Virus record (IMG/VR): IMGVR_UViG_3300028388_004822
Location: 1-42,968 of that record
From: a virus
Strand: one strand, 5' to 3'
Length of the DNA stretch: 42,968 bases
Position 1 is the first letter of the stretch. Each line of letters begins with the position of its first letter. Under the pieces are notes generated by a model. It saw only the letters and a program-made list of their open reading frames with translations, was not told where the DNA came from and did no database searches. The position numbers and the translations under genes were made by a program. Positions 27,321 through 34,014 of the stretch are shown in pieces.

Positions 27321-27445
27321 CTGGCGTCTCCCTCAACCCGCCGGACGATCAGCGGCTTCAGAACCACTGCGGCGAACTGCGGCACGGGCTTGCGGCGGTC
27401 CGGGCGTTGTCGCACCGGTCGGCGTTCGGTGTTCGATTGCTTCAT
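27317..27445 (-). CDS. Small basic protein
   Basis: 42 aa, very basic (Arg-rich with RRPVRQRPDRRKP), coupled by ATGA at its start and by GTGA at its end. It contains the short hydrophobic stretch FAAVVLKPLIV. The strict overlap pattern supports translation, but nothing indicates its function; charge could suit nucleic acid or membrane surface contact. Confidence 0.5.
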   Translation of the reverse strand: MKQSNTERRPVRQRPDRRKPVPQFAAVVLKPLIVRRVEGDAR

Positions 27446-27639
27446 GCGTATGCTCCGCCCAACAGCCTGCTCGACGGCATCCAGGAGCGTACCGGCCGGC
27501 GGCGCGGCCGTGGCGTATCGACGCATGCCAATACCGCAACGGACACAATGCCGAATGCGATCGTAATCGGATTACAGCCGAGCGCGACCAGAGCGAGCCC
27601 GCGCAGAAAAAACCAAAGAAACCAGTCAACGGCGTTCAC
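27442..27639 (-). CDS. Small membrane protein
   Basis: 65 aa from GTG 27639, with ribosome site AGGAGAT eight bases upstream. It has two hydrophobic segments (AVDWFLWFFLRGLALVALG and TIAFGIVSVAVLACV) and a basic Arg/Pro-rich tail. It is the first of the coupled membrane genes between the partition genes and FtsK; the upstream partner gene ends about 10 bp before it. Family not recognised. Confidence 0.6.
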   Translation of the reverse strand: MNAVDWFLWFFLRGLALVALGCNPITIAFGIVSVAVLACVDTPRPRRRPVRSWMPSSRLLGGAYA

Positions 27640-27649
27640 ATGATATCTC

Positions 27650-28051
27650 CTATGAGTTATCGCGATTATCACCGGATGTAGACCCGGGCAAATCCAGTGC
27701 TTTGAGCAGACACCGGATGCCCATCCGGTAGGCCATTGATTTACTCGCACGGCGTACACCTCGGCGCTTGAGTTCCGCCGCAATCGTTGCGGCTGCTTGA
27801 TCGATCTCCGCCGTACGGAAGATGTCGAACTTCGTCGGGGTGCCGGGGTCGTTCTGCTCATCGATGATTAACCGCCGGATGTCAGCGCCTGATGTGCGTC
27901 CGGCGGTTGCCGTATTTTCCGCGCTATCGCCTGATGTGCATCCGGTGATAGCGTCATCTGGAATATCTACCTCGGCCGGCCGCCGAGGGGCGGCCGGGGT
28001 GGTGTTCGTTGACATTGAGTTAGCCTGCAACAGCGTGGAGATGTTTTTCAT
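27650..28051 (-). CDS. ParA partner-like protein with internal CCGGATG repeats
   Basis: 133 aa protein downstream of and overlapping ParA (by 32 bases), the position of a ParB-type or centromere-binding partner. The N terminus is disordered (TNTTPAAPRRPAE) and contains a degenerate TSGD/TSGA peptide repeat encoded by an 18-base DNA repeat (27886-27903 and 27928-27945). The C-terminal half (KFDIFRTAEIDQAAATIAAE and SKSMAYRMGIRCLLKAL) is helical and may be the DNA-binding or ParA-contacting part. No ParB-box motif is clear. Confidence 0.5.
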   Translation of the reverse strand: MKNISTLLQANSMSTNTTPAAPRRPAEVDIPDDAITGCTSGDSAENTATAGRTSGADIRRLIIDEQNDPGTPTKFDIFRTAEIDQAAATIAAELKRRGVRRASKSMAYRMGIRCLLKALDLPGSTSGDNRDNS

Positions 28052-28688
28052 TATGAGTCTGCTCTTGGCGAATGTTATTAATCCATGCGCACACTGCGTT
28101 GCACAGCTGATCGGCGGCGAGGGTGATGTGTTGGTGAGGCGTCATCTGTGGCAACAGGCCAGCGCTGGTCATGTCGTTCAGTTCCGGCAGGTTGGGCAGG
28201 CCGAAAACCGGGGCGTTAAAACCTTCGGCGATGGCCGGTAGTTTCCGCGCGGGATCGCCGTGCAGATCGTTTGCGATAAATGCTATAGGGGTGTCGTGGC
28301 GGAACATGCTGCGCGCGGCCTCGATGCCTTTGGCGAATCCGCGGCCGTTGTGGATGGGGATGATGACGCCGTCGGCGCTTTGTTGCATAAGCTGTACAAC
28401 CCATTGGGGGGGTTGTCGGCTGCCGTCGTAGATCAGGTAATCGGTCTGCGCCAGGTATTGATCTTCCCAGGTGTCCCGAGTGTAAACACGGAACGGATAG
28501 GTGATGCTGGGATTGAGATAACTCGATACAGTGGGGCTGTTTTCCTGCGGGTTGATTTCGTCACAGTCGAGGACAACGACGCGATGCCCGGCAAGTGTCA
28601 GGGCGTTGGCGAGCAGCAGCGTGATATGGCTTTTGCCCTGTTGTGACTCGGCGTTCGCGACGCCGAGGATAATCGGATCGTGTTGCAT
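28020..28688 (-). CDS. Divergent ParA-type partition ATPase
   Basis: 222 aa P-loop ATPase with the ParA/MinD layout: Walker A segment AESQQGKS (13-20), Walker A' LDCDE (40-44) and Walker B LIYDGS (85-90). The signature lysine of the ParA deviant Walker A (the K of KGGxGKT) is replaced by E14, while the phosphate-loop K19 remains; the dimer-bridging lysine seems missing. The rest (GVIIPIHNGRGFAKGIEAA, PIAFIANDL) fits ParA. It may segregate DNA, position a membrane complex, or have another P-loop switch role. It follows an Arc-like gene, as in partition operons. Confidence 0.7.
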   Translation of the reverse strand: MQHDPIILGVANAESQQGKSHITLLLANALTLAGHRVVVLDCDEINPQENSPTVSSYLNPSITYPFRVYTRDTWEDQYLAQTDYLIYDGSRQPPQWVVQLMQQSADGVIIPIHNGRGFAKGIEAARSMFRHDTPIAFIANDLHGDPARKLPAIAEGFNAPVFGLPNLPELNDMTSAGLLPQMTPHQHITLAADQLCNAVCAWINNIRQEQTHNEKHLHAVAG

Positions 28689-28724
28689 AATAAATACTCC
28701 TGCCGGTCGGTACCGGCGTTACGG

Positions 28725-28919
28725 TTAGTGAGGAGTATTCAGAGCGCGTTCGAGGATCGCCGTGATTTCGGCCTGCAATGAAATATCGCGCTGTTCGGCG
28801 CGCTGTTGCAAGCGTTGGCGAAGCTCGGGAGAAAGCCGGAGCGGGAAGGGTTTGATACGACGGATCACGATGGCGTTATTGCCATCGCGTTCCGTTCGGT
28901 TTACTCTGGTTTCGATCAC
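28725..28919 (-). CDS. Ribbon-helix-helix (Arc/ParG-like) regulator
   Basis: 64 aa from GTG 28919. The core FPLRLSPELRQRLQQRAEQR followed by ISLQAEITAILERAL is the beta-helix-helix of Arc/CopG proteins. It is the first gene of the ParA operon and sits directly behind a promoter whose spacer is an ACCGGAT-type dyad. It is therefore likely an autorepressor and, like ParG or other small partition proteins, perhaps also the centromere-binding factor. A GTG start is assumed; an internal GTG is possible. Confidence 0.75.
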   Translation of the reverse strand: MIETRVNRTERDGNNAIVIRRIKPFPLRLSPELRQRLQQRAEQRDISLQAEITAILERALNTPH

Positions 28920-28955
28920 TCTGATACCCGTAATGTCAGTGTGGTAAGTGCCCGT

Positions 28956-28975
28956 CCGGATGTTGGCGCATCCGG
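28956..28975. repeat. CCGGATG inverted repeat in the parA leader
   Basis: CCGGATG (28956-28962) and CATCCGG (28969-28975) face each other with six bases between. It lies between the promoter and the ribbon-helix-helix gene, so it can act as an additional operator or as an RNA hairpin in the 5' leader. Further copies of the same heptamer are in the promoter spacer (28996-29011) and inside the partner gene at 27672, 27713, 27722, 27875 and 27939. Confidence 0.65.
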
Positions 28976-28989
28976 CGGGGGCGTCTATC

Positions 28990-29018
28990 TTTATACCGGA
29001 TGCGTATCCGGTTGTAAA
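28990..29018 (-). promoter_or_regulatory. Promoter with dyad operator for the RHH-ParA-FtsK operon
   Basis: On the minus strand TTTACA (29018-29013) and TATAAA (28995-28990) are separated by exactly 17 bases. The spacer is a near-perfect dyad (ACCGGAT...ATCCGGT, 28995-29012). This arrangement matches an autoregulated partition promoter, with the ribbon-helix-helix protein binding between -35 and -10. The leader is about 65 nt long and contains the second dyad at 28956-28975. Confidence 0.75.
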
Positions 29019-29330
29019 CGTGAGTCACACCCAAATATTTTGAAATGAGGTCGACCGGCCATTAAGCCGCATCCTGGCACAGAATCCCACGAATCACCTC
29101 GGCCGCGACTTCTTCACGGAATCCTCTTTCAATCCCGCATGCGCTATTTTGATGGGGTGGCCGGCACCTTAAGATAAATCAAGTCTGTTTTTGATTGCTG
29201 TGATGTGCCATTTTTTAACTCCAAATTGTCCGAATATAAATCGGCCTGTATTAATGTAATCATGCACTTATGTGCGCTAGTTTATTCGGAAAAATAATGC
29301 TTTGTTATTGATTTTAGGTGATATAAACCT
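29019..29330. other. Non-coding stretch upstream of attP
   Basis: No credible gene seen in about 310 bases. It is AT-rich toward the right and contains CCGAATA at 29230-29236 and its inverse TATTCGG at 29283-29289, which match the repeats on the right side of attP and may be arm-type integrase sites. Nothing else explains it. Confidence 0.5.
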
Positions 29331-29378
29331 TGATTCGTAATCAGTAGGTCGGAGGTTCGAGTCCTCTCTTCGGCACCA
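29331..29378 (+). other. attP core: 3' half of a tRNA-Thr(CGT)
   Basis: The sequence from TGATTCGTAATCAGT through the final CGGCACCA is the 3' half of a tRNA. It contains the loop TTCGTAA (anticodon CGT), the 3' anticodon strand TCAGT, a T arm (GGAGG-TTCGAGT-CCTCT) and the acceptor 3' strand CTTCGGC plus ACCA. Upstream bases do not supply a D arm or 5' acceptor, so it is not a functional gene but a core that restores a host tRNA on integration. The integrase lies about 570 bp away. Confidence 0.85.
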
Positions 29379-29397
29379 TAAAATCAATAACTTAGAT

Positions 29398-29650
29398 TGT
29401 TTCCGAGGGTGATGTTTTGCGATTTCCGAATATTTTCCGAATATTTTATGGCTGTTTTGGAACATCTTCGGGATTATCCAGCTTGACGTCACGCCATTCT
29501 TGCTCGTGAGCATCCATGTCAAATGGGTGATACTGCTGTTGCAAAACGAATCTGCCGGCTTTGTAAATAAACCTCAAATTCATAGTTGGTTTATGTGTTG
29601 CTGTTTCTGTTTCCGAGGGCGGTGTTTTGCGATTTCCGAATATTTTCCGA
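29398..29650. repeat. 43-bp direct repeats and CCGAATA arm-like sites beside attP
   Basis: A 43-bp block (29398-29440) starting TGTTTCCGAGGG recurs at 29608-29650 with two mismatches, 210 bp apart. Each carries CCGAATATTTTCCGA. CCGAATA is found at 29426, 29437 and 29636, and as a mirrored copy on the left of the core at 29283. Integrase arm-type sites of tyrosine recombinases are usually such short repeats on both sides of the core. The right copy overlaps the 3' end of the MazG-like gene. Confidence 0.6.
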
Positions 29651-29941
29651 TAGGATTGTTATCGGATCGTAATCAAACGAGTGATCCCCCTCTGTGGCGA
29701 CTCTTAGCGCCATAGCTGCAGCCTGAATAGCCTCTTCCCAAACTTCGCGATTGCCCGCGCCGTCATGAGTGTTTTGAATCATAGCTTTGTTGAGTTCTCC
29801 GACTTCCTCGTTGAACGCTGTGAGCACATGTTTATTGATCGGAAACTTTTGGCGGGCCCGTTTCACTTCATCGATCATTTCACTTACAAAAATTTCCGTG
29901 AATACATCGATTCCTTGGATTTTATTTACATCTCTCATCAT
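29591..29941 (-). CDS. MazG-like nucleotide pyrophosphohydrolase family protein
   Basis: 116 aa from ATG 29941, with ACGGAG upstream. The region TAFNEEVGELNKAMIQ followed by WEEAIQAAAMALRVATEGD has the EExxE-helix plus acidic second helix arrangement of the MazG-like all-alpha NTP pyrophosphohydrolases. Such phage enzymes may trim abnormal nucleotides or (p)ppGpp. It sits 7 bp after the integrase and its last 14 codons lie in the attP-side repeat, so integration-related rearrangement may have shaped its end. Confidence 0.7.
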   Translation of the reverse strand: MMRDVNKIQGIDVFTEIFVSEMIDEVKRARQKFPINKHVLTAFNEEVGELNKAMIQNTHDGAGNREVWEEAIQAAAMALRVATEGDHSFDYDPITILSENIRKSQNTALGNRNSNT

Positions 29942-29948
29942 TTTTTTA

Positions 29949-30998
29949 CTACTCCGTAGGATCAACCCGCCGTTTCTTGCGATCGTAGCGCAGTACCATG
30001 CGCGGATCTTTATGCCCGGCGGTGTCCTGTTTATTTTCGCCAGTGAAATCACTGACGCCCTTGGCTCGAAGCGCGTGAAATGTGTAGCGCTCGATGCCAA
30101 ATTCTTCGACGGCTCGGGCCATGATTCGCTGCCAGGCCGTGTTAAATCCGTATTCTGCGATGCCGGCGCCTTTGCCGTTCGATAACAGATAGGTGCTCGG
30201 AATGTCGCCGTGTGTGGCGAGGGCCGCGTCGATCGCGGCGCGCAGTCTGGGTGACCAGTTGGTGATCGTATCGCGGCCGCGCTTCACTCGTTTGGTATCG
30301 AATCCCTCATCGGTGATCTGTGCGCGGGTGGCTTTGAGTATCTCGGCCTTTCTCAGGCGGCAGAGATATGCGAGCTCCATCGCGATCGCGACGCGGTAAT
30401 AAATCGTATCGTCCGGATAGCTGGTGGCGAGTTCGTAGACGATACGATATTCGGTATCGGTGACGTAGCGATCGGATGCGGCTTCGGGATTGCGGGTGAC
30501 GCCGCTGCAGGGGTTCTCGACGCGGGTGAGGTCGCGTTCTAATGCCCAATTCCAGGCGCGGGATATGAGTGCCTTTTCGCGGTTGCCGCCGACACCGGCG
30601 CCGGCGTTAGCTCGGGCATCCAGGTATTGCCGGATGATGCCGGGGGTAATCGCGCGTAGTTTTGCGTCGCCGAATGTCCGGGTCGGGCCGGTCCTGTAAG
30701 CGGTGATATTCGCCGCTTGATAGGTCTGTTCTTTCCGGGTTTTCGGGGCCTTGGTTGCGAATGCCGGGGATGCGAGATATTGATTCAGTAGCCAGCGCAG
30801 GGTGTCGGTTTGGTCGGTTTCTCTTTTGTCCAGATAGTGTTTCCAGACGGTCCCGATCGGCGTCGATAGCGGGCAGAGTTTGATCGCTTTAGAGCGTTGG
30901 CCGCTGTCGTCTTTCGGGCGCCATTCGTAGGCGGCTTTGCCGCGGTAGACGTCGGGCGGCAGCCGCTGGTCGTTGGGGTCTTTACGCTTTCTGCCCAT
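29949..30998 (-). CDS. int: Tyrosine integrase
   Basis: Site-specific recombinase of 349 aa from ATG 30998. The N-terminal half contains core-binding helices (ITPGIIRQYLDARANAGAG, REKALISRAWNWALERDL). The catalytic set is visible: R in YLCRLRKAEIL, K in KRVKRGRDT, HALRAKG (H-x-x-R) and GHKDPRMVLRY with the second H and nucleophile Y. It overlaps the DUF4224 gene by 17 bases and lies near the tRNA-Thr-type attP, typical for proteobacterial prophages that integrate into tRNA genes. Confidence 0.93.
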   Translation of the reverse strand: MGRKRKDPNDQRLPPDVYRGKAAYEWRPKDDSGQRSKAIKLCPLSTPIGTVWKHYLDKRETDQTDTLRWLLNQYLASPAFATKAPKTRKEQTYQAANITAYRTGPTRTFGDAKLRAITPGIIRQYLDARANAGAGVGGNREKALISRAWNWALERDLTRVENPCSGVTRNPEAASDRYVTDTEYRIVYELATSYPDDTIYYRVAIAMELAYLCRLRKAEILKATRAQITDEGFDTKRVKRGRDTITNWSPRLRAAIDAALATHGDIPSTYLLSNGKGAGIAEYGFNTAWQRIMARAVEEFGIERYTFHALRAKGVSDFTGENKQDTAGHKDPRMVLRYDRKKRRVDPTE

Positions 30999-31209
30999 AG
31001 CTGAAGTCGATTGTTTCGGTTTCGACCGATTGTAGCGCGCCGGTGTTGAGCAGGCGAGCGTTGAGGGCATCCAGGGTGGTGACGGGGTTGCCGCCGGCGC
31101 CGATGAAGTAGGGGATTTGATGGCGTTCGAGCCAGTTGATCACGTCGCCGGATCGGCTGTAGCCAGTCAGGTCTTTGAGTTGGTCGACGTTGATCAGGTG
31201 GGGGTTCAT
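30982..31209 (-). CDS. DUF4224-type protein, excisionase candidate
   Basis: 75 aa. The segment LINVDQLKDLTGYSRSGDVI followed by NWLERHQIPYFIGAGGNPV matches the DUF4224 pattern (a winged-helix-like excisionase/terminator helper often just upstream of integrases). ATG 31209 overlaps the upstream stop and its stop lies inside the integrase start region. By position it probably controls recombination direction. Confidence 0.75.
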   Translation of the reverse strand: MNPHLINVDQLKDLTGYSRSGDVINWLERHQIPYFIGAGGNPVTTLDALNARLLNTGALQSVETETIDFSYGQKA

Positions 31210-31529
31210 AGTGGAATTCTGTATATATATTTGAATCCGTGATAGTCGCCTTCCGCCGGCGACTTGGAGCCGAAGTAGTGCCTGTCGATCTGGATCAGGC
31301 CGTCGGCGCTCATCTTCTCCAGCAGGTTCGATAGTTCGCTCGGGCAGTAGCGGCCGACCCGGCCACAGATCCAGTTCATGTCATAGCTGCGGCCGGACCG
31401 CATGGTTTTGAGAAGCTTCAAACGCATTCCTGGCTCGGAGAATTCGGGGTAATGGCGAGCCGGCCGCGACGGCTTCGGCGGCGGTGGGGCCGGCCGGGTG
31501 TCGTTGAGGGGTAGCGCTATCTGGTTCAT
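31206..31529 (-). CDS. Winged-helix-like protein, function unknown
   Basis: 107 aa. A proline-rich N terminus (PAPPPPKPSRPARHYP) precedes a compact domain with MRLKLLKTMRSGRSYDMNWI, ELSNLLEKMSADGLIQIDR and YIYRIPL. The helix-helix-helix-wing pattern resembles small replication or regulatory winged-helix proteins. It is ATGA-coupled to the DUF4224 gene and lies 10 bp after the methyltransferase. Confidence 0.6.
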   Translation of the reverse strand: MNQIALPLNDTRPAPPPPKPSRPARHYPEFSEPGMRLKLLKTMRSGRSYDMNWICGRVGRYCPSELSNLLEKMSADGLIQIDRHYFGSKSPAEGDYHGFKYIYRIPL

Positions 31530-31539
31530 CGGTATGGCT

Positions 31540-32352
31540 CTATTTCAAAATGTGCCATGCTGTTGCAACCACTGCCGGTACCTGTCCGTCTCCAATGGCT
31601 TCAACTCTGTCCACCCTATTGGCCACCCCATAAGCCACTCTGTCCATTCCGGGTTCAGTGGTCCACCAGGGATGACCTCTTTCAATCCACGTCTGCAGTT
31701 TCGCCCTGGCGGTATCTTCGGATTGTATCCGCCGGTTGCGTCTGACTTCAGCGGTGTCGGATACATTCTTGCGTATCCTGCCAAGGACATGATTCGATTC
31801 CCGTTCCGATCCCTCTGGTATGCCCTTGACCGGGCATCTATCGTCGTTGGCGTGGGCACAAATCCAAACCCGGTCTCTCTGATGAGGGGCGCCGACGGCT
31901 GAAGCTGGTATGCAGTCCCATCGACCCAAATACCCGATCTCGGCCAAGTCACTGATGATTGTGTCGAAATATCCGGAAACAATGAGCCTTGAACTGTTTT
32001 CCAGCAGCACATGCTCTGGTCGTACCAGGCGAATGCATTCAATAGTGATTGGCCACATGTTGCGAGGATCTGCTGCGCCGAGCTTCTTCCCGGCCCAGCT
32101 GAACGGCTGGCACGGGAAACCGGCGGTAATGACATCAGCCATTCCCTGATATCTTTGGGCGTACCCTTGACTGACGAATGTCTGGATATCGCCGAAAATT
32201 GGGGCTTCGCCAAGTATTCCGTCATTTATGCGGGCTCTGATGATGCGCTGCCTGTAATCGTCATGTTCAACATATCCAATGTGATCCCACCCTAGTAACT
32301 TTGTGCCGAGCAGGCCGCCACCGGCTCCGGTGAATAAACTAAGCTCTCTCAT
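31540..32352 (-). CDS. C5-cytosine DNA methyltransferase
   Basis: About 270 aa from ATG 32352 (ATG 32355 is adjacent). Motif I LSLFTGAGGGLLG, the catalytic motif IV GFPCQPFSWAGKKLG (P-C nucleophile) and ENSSRLIVSGYFD (motif VI ENS) are visible, followed by SAVGAPHQRDRVWICAH (motif VIII, QRxR-type) and the terminal motif X region RVEAIGDGQVPAVVATAWHI. It modifies DNA at an unknown site, probably protecting phage DNA from restriction. Its start overlaps the preceding gene end, and its 3' two-thirds are also open in a second frame (next entry). Confidence 0.92.
   Translation of the reverse strand: MRELSLFTGAGGGLLGTKLLGWDHIGYVEHDDYRQRIIRARINDGILGEAPIFGDIQTFVSQGYAQRYQGMADVITAGFPCQPFSWAGKKLGAADPRNMWPITIECIRLVRPEHVLLENSSRLIVSGYFDTIISDLAEIGYLGRWDCIPASAVGAPHQRDRVWICAHANDDRCPVKGIPEGSERESNHVLGRIRKNVSDTAEVRRNRRIQSEDTARAKLQTWIERGHPWWTTEPGMDRVAYGVANRVDRVEAIGDGQVPAVVATAWHILK
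31545..32225 (-). CDS. Second reading frame inside the methyltransferase gene
   Basis: A 226-codon open frame fully inside the methyltransferase gene, in the +1 frame. Unlike a random shadow, it reads like proteins found beside phage C5 methyltransferases: CWKTVQGSLFPDISTQSS, TWPRSGIWVDGTAYQLQP, then PTPTTIDARS, MYPTPLKSDATGG and near the end GGPLNPEWTEWLMGWPIGWT. ATG 32225 has no clear ribosome site; a later start (for example the Met before CCWKTVQ) is equally possible. The methyltransferase frame over the same bases is also conserved. Translation of this frame is likely but unproven. Confidence 0.5.
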   Translation of the reverse strand: MTEYLAKPQFSAISRHSSVKGTPKDIREWLMSLPPVSRASRSAGPGRSSAQQILATCGQSLLNAFAWYDQSMCCWKTVQGSLFPDISTQSSVTWPRSGIWVDGTAYQLQPSAPLIRETGFGFVPTPTTIDARSRAYQRDRNGNRIMSLAGYARMYPTPLKSDATGGYNPKIPPGRNCRRGLKEVIPGGPLNPEWTEWLMGWPIGWTELKPLETDRYRQWLQQHGTF

Positions 32353-32701
32353 CATCGGATTCCGCGAACATGTCAGTCTGTTCCGGCGCGATCTGTTCCA
32401 GCCAGGCGAGGATTGCAGTCTTTGCCGTGAGATGCTGGCGGGATTCGAATCCGAGTGAGGGTAATACGGTCCGGATGCAGGCGGCGGCGCAATGAATAGC
32501 GGCGGTACGGGTCGACTCGGGGCCGAGGTCCGGCAGCCGGGCGACGCCGCTGTGCGTCCAGCGCATGATGTTGCCGGGGACCGCCGGTAGTCTGATGCGG
32601 TAGCCGTAGTACCATCGATTATCATCGGCGGGGTTGAGTTCGATCGTGCAGTAGCCGCCGGTGATCGGTGGGGCCTGCAGGGTTTCGGGTTCGGAGATCA
32701 T
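32339..32701 (-). CDS. Hypothetical early protein
   Basis: 120 aa. ATG 32701 overlaps the stop of the DUF5131 gene (ATGA); a further ATG lies 18 bases upstream at 32719. It has GGYCTIELNPADDNRWYYGYRI, PGNIMRWTHSGVARLPD and a helical C terminus with HLTAKTAILAWLEQIAPE, ending in an acidic tail. Its end overlaps the methyltransferase start. No family recognised. Confidence 0.65.
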   Translation of the reverse strand: MISEPETLQAPPITGGYCTIELNPADDNRWYYGYRIRLPAVPGNIMRWTHSGVARLPDLGPESTRTAAIHCAAACIRTVLPSLGFESRQHLTAKTAILAWLEQIAPEQTDMFAESDDERA

Positions 32702-33552
32702 GCCGGGTACTCGTCCCATGTGCGGCCGTCGAGTTCGCGACCGGCTTTTTTCTTGCCGCGGCGATGAACGGTAGATGGCTCAGCGTTTTGTTTTTTCGAG
32801 ATCCATTCACCCCACTGCTTGAAGAAAAACGGGATGCCAGAATCTATGCAGTCATCCCGAATGGTTCTTGCCCATTCTATGCGCATGGGGCGGGCCTCTG
32901 GGCCAGACTCACCACCGACCACGACCCATCTGACACCGGGGCCAACCCATGCCTCCGAGCATTCCGGAGCATCGCACCAATCCACGCAGTTAAGCACATC
33001 CGTGAAGGCTTGCCGGCCACAGCAATGCGCGGCATCGTTAGGGCAGGGGATAGGTATTTGATTCAGGAATATCGGCCCGAGCAGCGGTTCACAGCTGAGC
33101 CACCGTATGGCAGCTGGTGTTTCCAGCAAGACAGGAATGCGCTCGGCTGCACTTGCCATGTCTTCAACACTGACGCCCAGCCATAAATTAGGGAGTGGCC
33201 AGTGCTCCAGTTTTTTCAGTATCTCTTTCGCTCTTACGATACGCTTGGTCAAAATCTGAAAGGTATGCTGAGGACAGCGACCGATGATGCTGATGACCTC
33301 AGCGATAAAATTATCTGGGATATCTTCATGGAACAGATCGGACATCGAGTTCACGAACACCCGGCGCGGTTTCTTCCAACGCAGTGGCTGATCCAGCCGA
33401 TCGGGGTGACATTGAACGTCTGTGAATTTCCGGCCTGGGTAGACGCGAGGCCACCAGCGTTCGGCGTAGCAGTTTTTGCAGCCTTGGCTGACTTTGGTGC
33501 AGCCGGTGACGGGGTTCCAGGTCTCGTCGGTCCATTCTATTTTACTGGTCAT
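32698..33552 (-). CDS. DUF5131 (phage Gp37/Gp68-type) protein
   Basis: 284 aa from ATG 33552. The N-terminal IEWTDETWNPVTGCTKVSQG, CKNCYAERW and FQILTKR, WLGVSVED and WLSCEPLLGPI are the hallmark pattern of the DUF5131/Gp37Gp68 family. Its cysteines (CxxxxxxCxxC) resemble a radical-SAM-like cluster site, but the biochemical role is not established. In many phages it accompanies early DNA-modification genes, as here (next to a methyltransferase). Confidence 0.9.
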   Translation of the reverse strand: MTSKIEWTDETWNPVTGCTKVSQGCKNCYAERWWPRVYPGRKFTDVQCHPDRLDQPLRWKKPRRVFVNSMSDLFHEDIPDNFIAEVISIIGRCPQHTFQILTKRIVRAKEILKKLEHWPLPNLWLGVSVEDMASAAERIPVLLETPAAIRWLSCEPLLGPIFLNQIPIPCPNDAAHCCGRQAFTDVLNCVDWCDAPECSEAWVGPGVRWVVVGGESGPEARPMRIEWARTIRDDCIDSGIPFFFKQWGEWISKKQNAEPSTVHRRGKKKAGRELDGRTWDEYPA

Positions 33553-33766
33553 CGCGGCACTCCATAGCTGCGTCTTGCCTGACATTCCACCGCTCAAGGC
33601 ATTCCTGGAGTGACGGAGCTTCGACGTATACGACTGCGATGCAGTCTTTATTGACGCATTCAATGAATGCGTTTCTATTCACCGTGATGTTCATCACCCT
33701 CTTGGGTTTCGGGGGATTTATGTTGGGGTTCTGGCCGCAAAACGGGCAAGGCTTGATCTTGTCCAT
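33542..33766 (-). CDS. Lar-like restriction-alleviation zinc-ribbon protein
   Basis: 74 aa with KPCPFCGQNPNINPP at the N terminus, then FIECVNKDCIAVVY and a C-terminal helical segment LQECLERWNVRQ. This CPFCG...C-x-x-x-x-C pattern is the Lar/restriction-alleviation zinc-ribbon family. In Rac prophage, Lar modulates type I restriction; here this is an inference. It overlaps the next gene by 11 bases. Confidence 0.75.
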   Translation of the reverse strand: MDKIKPCPFCGQNPNINPPKPKRVMNITVNRNAFIECVNKDCIAVVYVEAPSLQECLERWNVRQDAAMECRDDQ

Positions 33767-34014
33767 CACAACAACTCCTGACAATCCCGCGCCGCCTCCA
33801 TCGCCATATCCCGCGCGCCTCGGTAGTAGTGATATTTTTTCGTGTCCGAGATTTCGAGGTGCAGCAGCATATCGTGATTGCATTGCCGGGCGCGGCCTGC
33901 CCAGAGTGATATCCGATTCTTGATCAGTTTCTGATAGCTTGCATCGCCGATGATCATCAAATGTTGTTGCTCGGTCATCGGCGCCGGGGCCGGTAAAGGG
34001 TTTTGTGCGTTCAT
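33766..34014 (-). CDS. Hypothetical early protein
   Basis: 82 aa, starting after ribosome-like ATCACAACG and overlapping the neighbours on both ends. It is helical, with QKLIKNRISLWAGRARQ and HYYRGARDMAMEAARDCQE, suggesting a small helical bundle. No domain recognised. Confidence 0.6.
   Translation of the reverse strand: MNAQNPLPAPAPMTEQQHLMIIGDASYQKLIKNRISLWAGRARQCNHDMLLHLEISDTKKYHYYRGARDMAMEAARDCQELL

Noticed and set aside
27650-28051. ParB family assignment
   Set aside because: No ParB box or KorB-type motif is visible; the call is limited to a ParA partner by position.
29277-29522. Minus-strand ORF reading RREDSNLRPTDYES antisense to the attP tRNA
   Set aside because: This is the common spurious translation of tRNA sequence; no ribosome site and no independent support.
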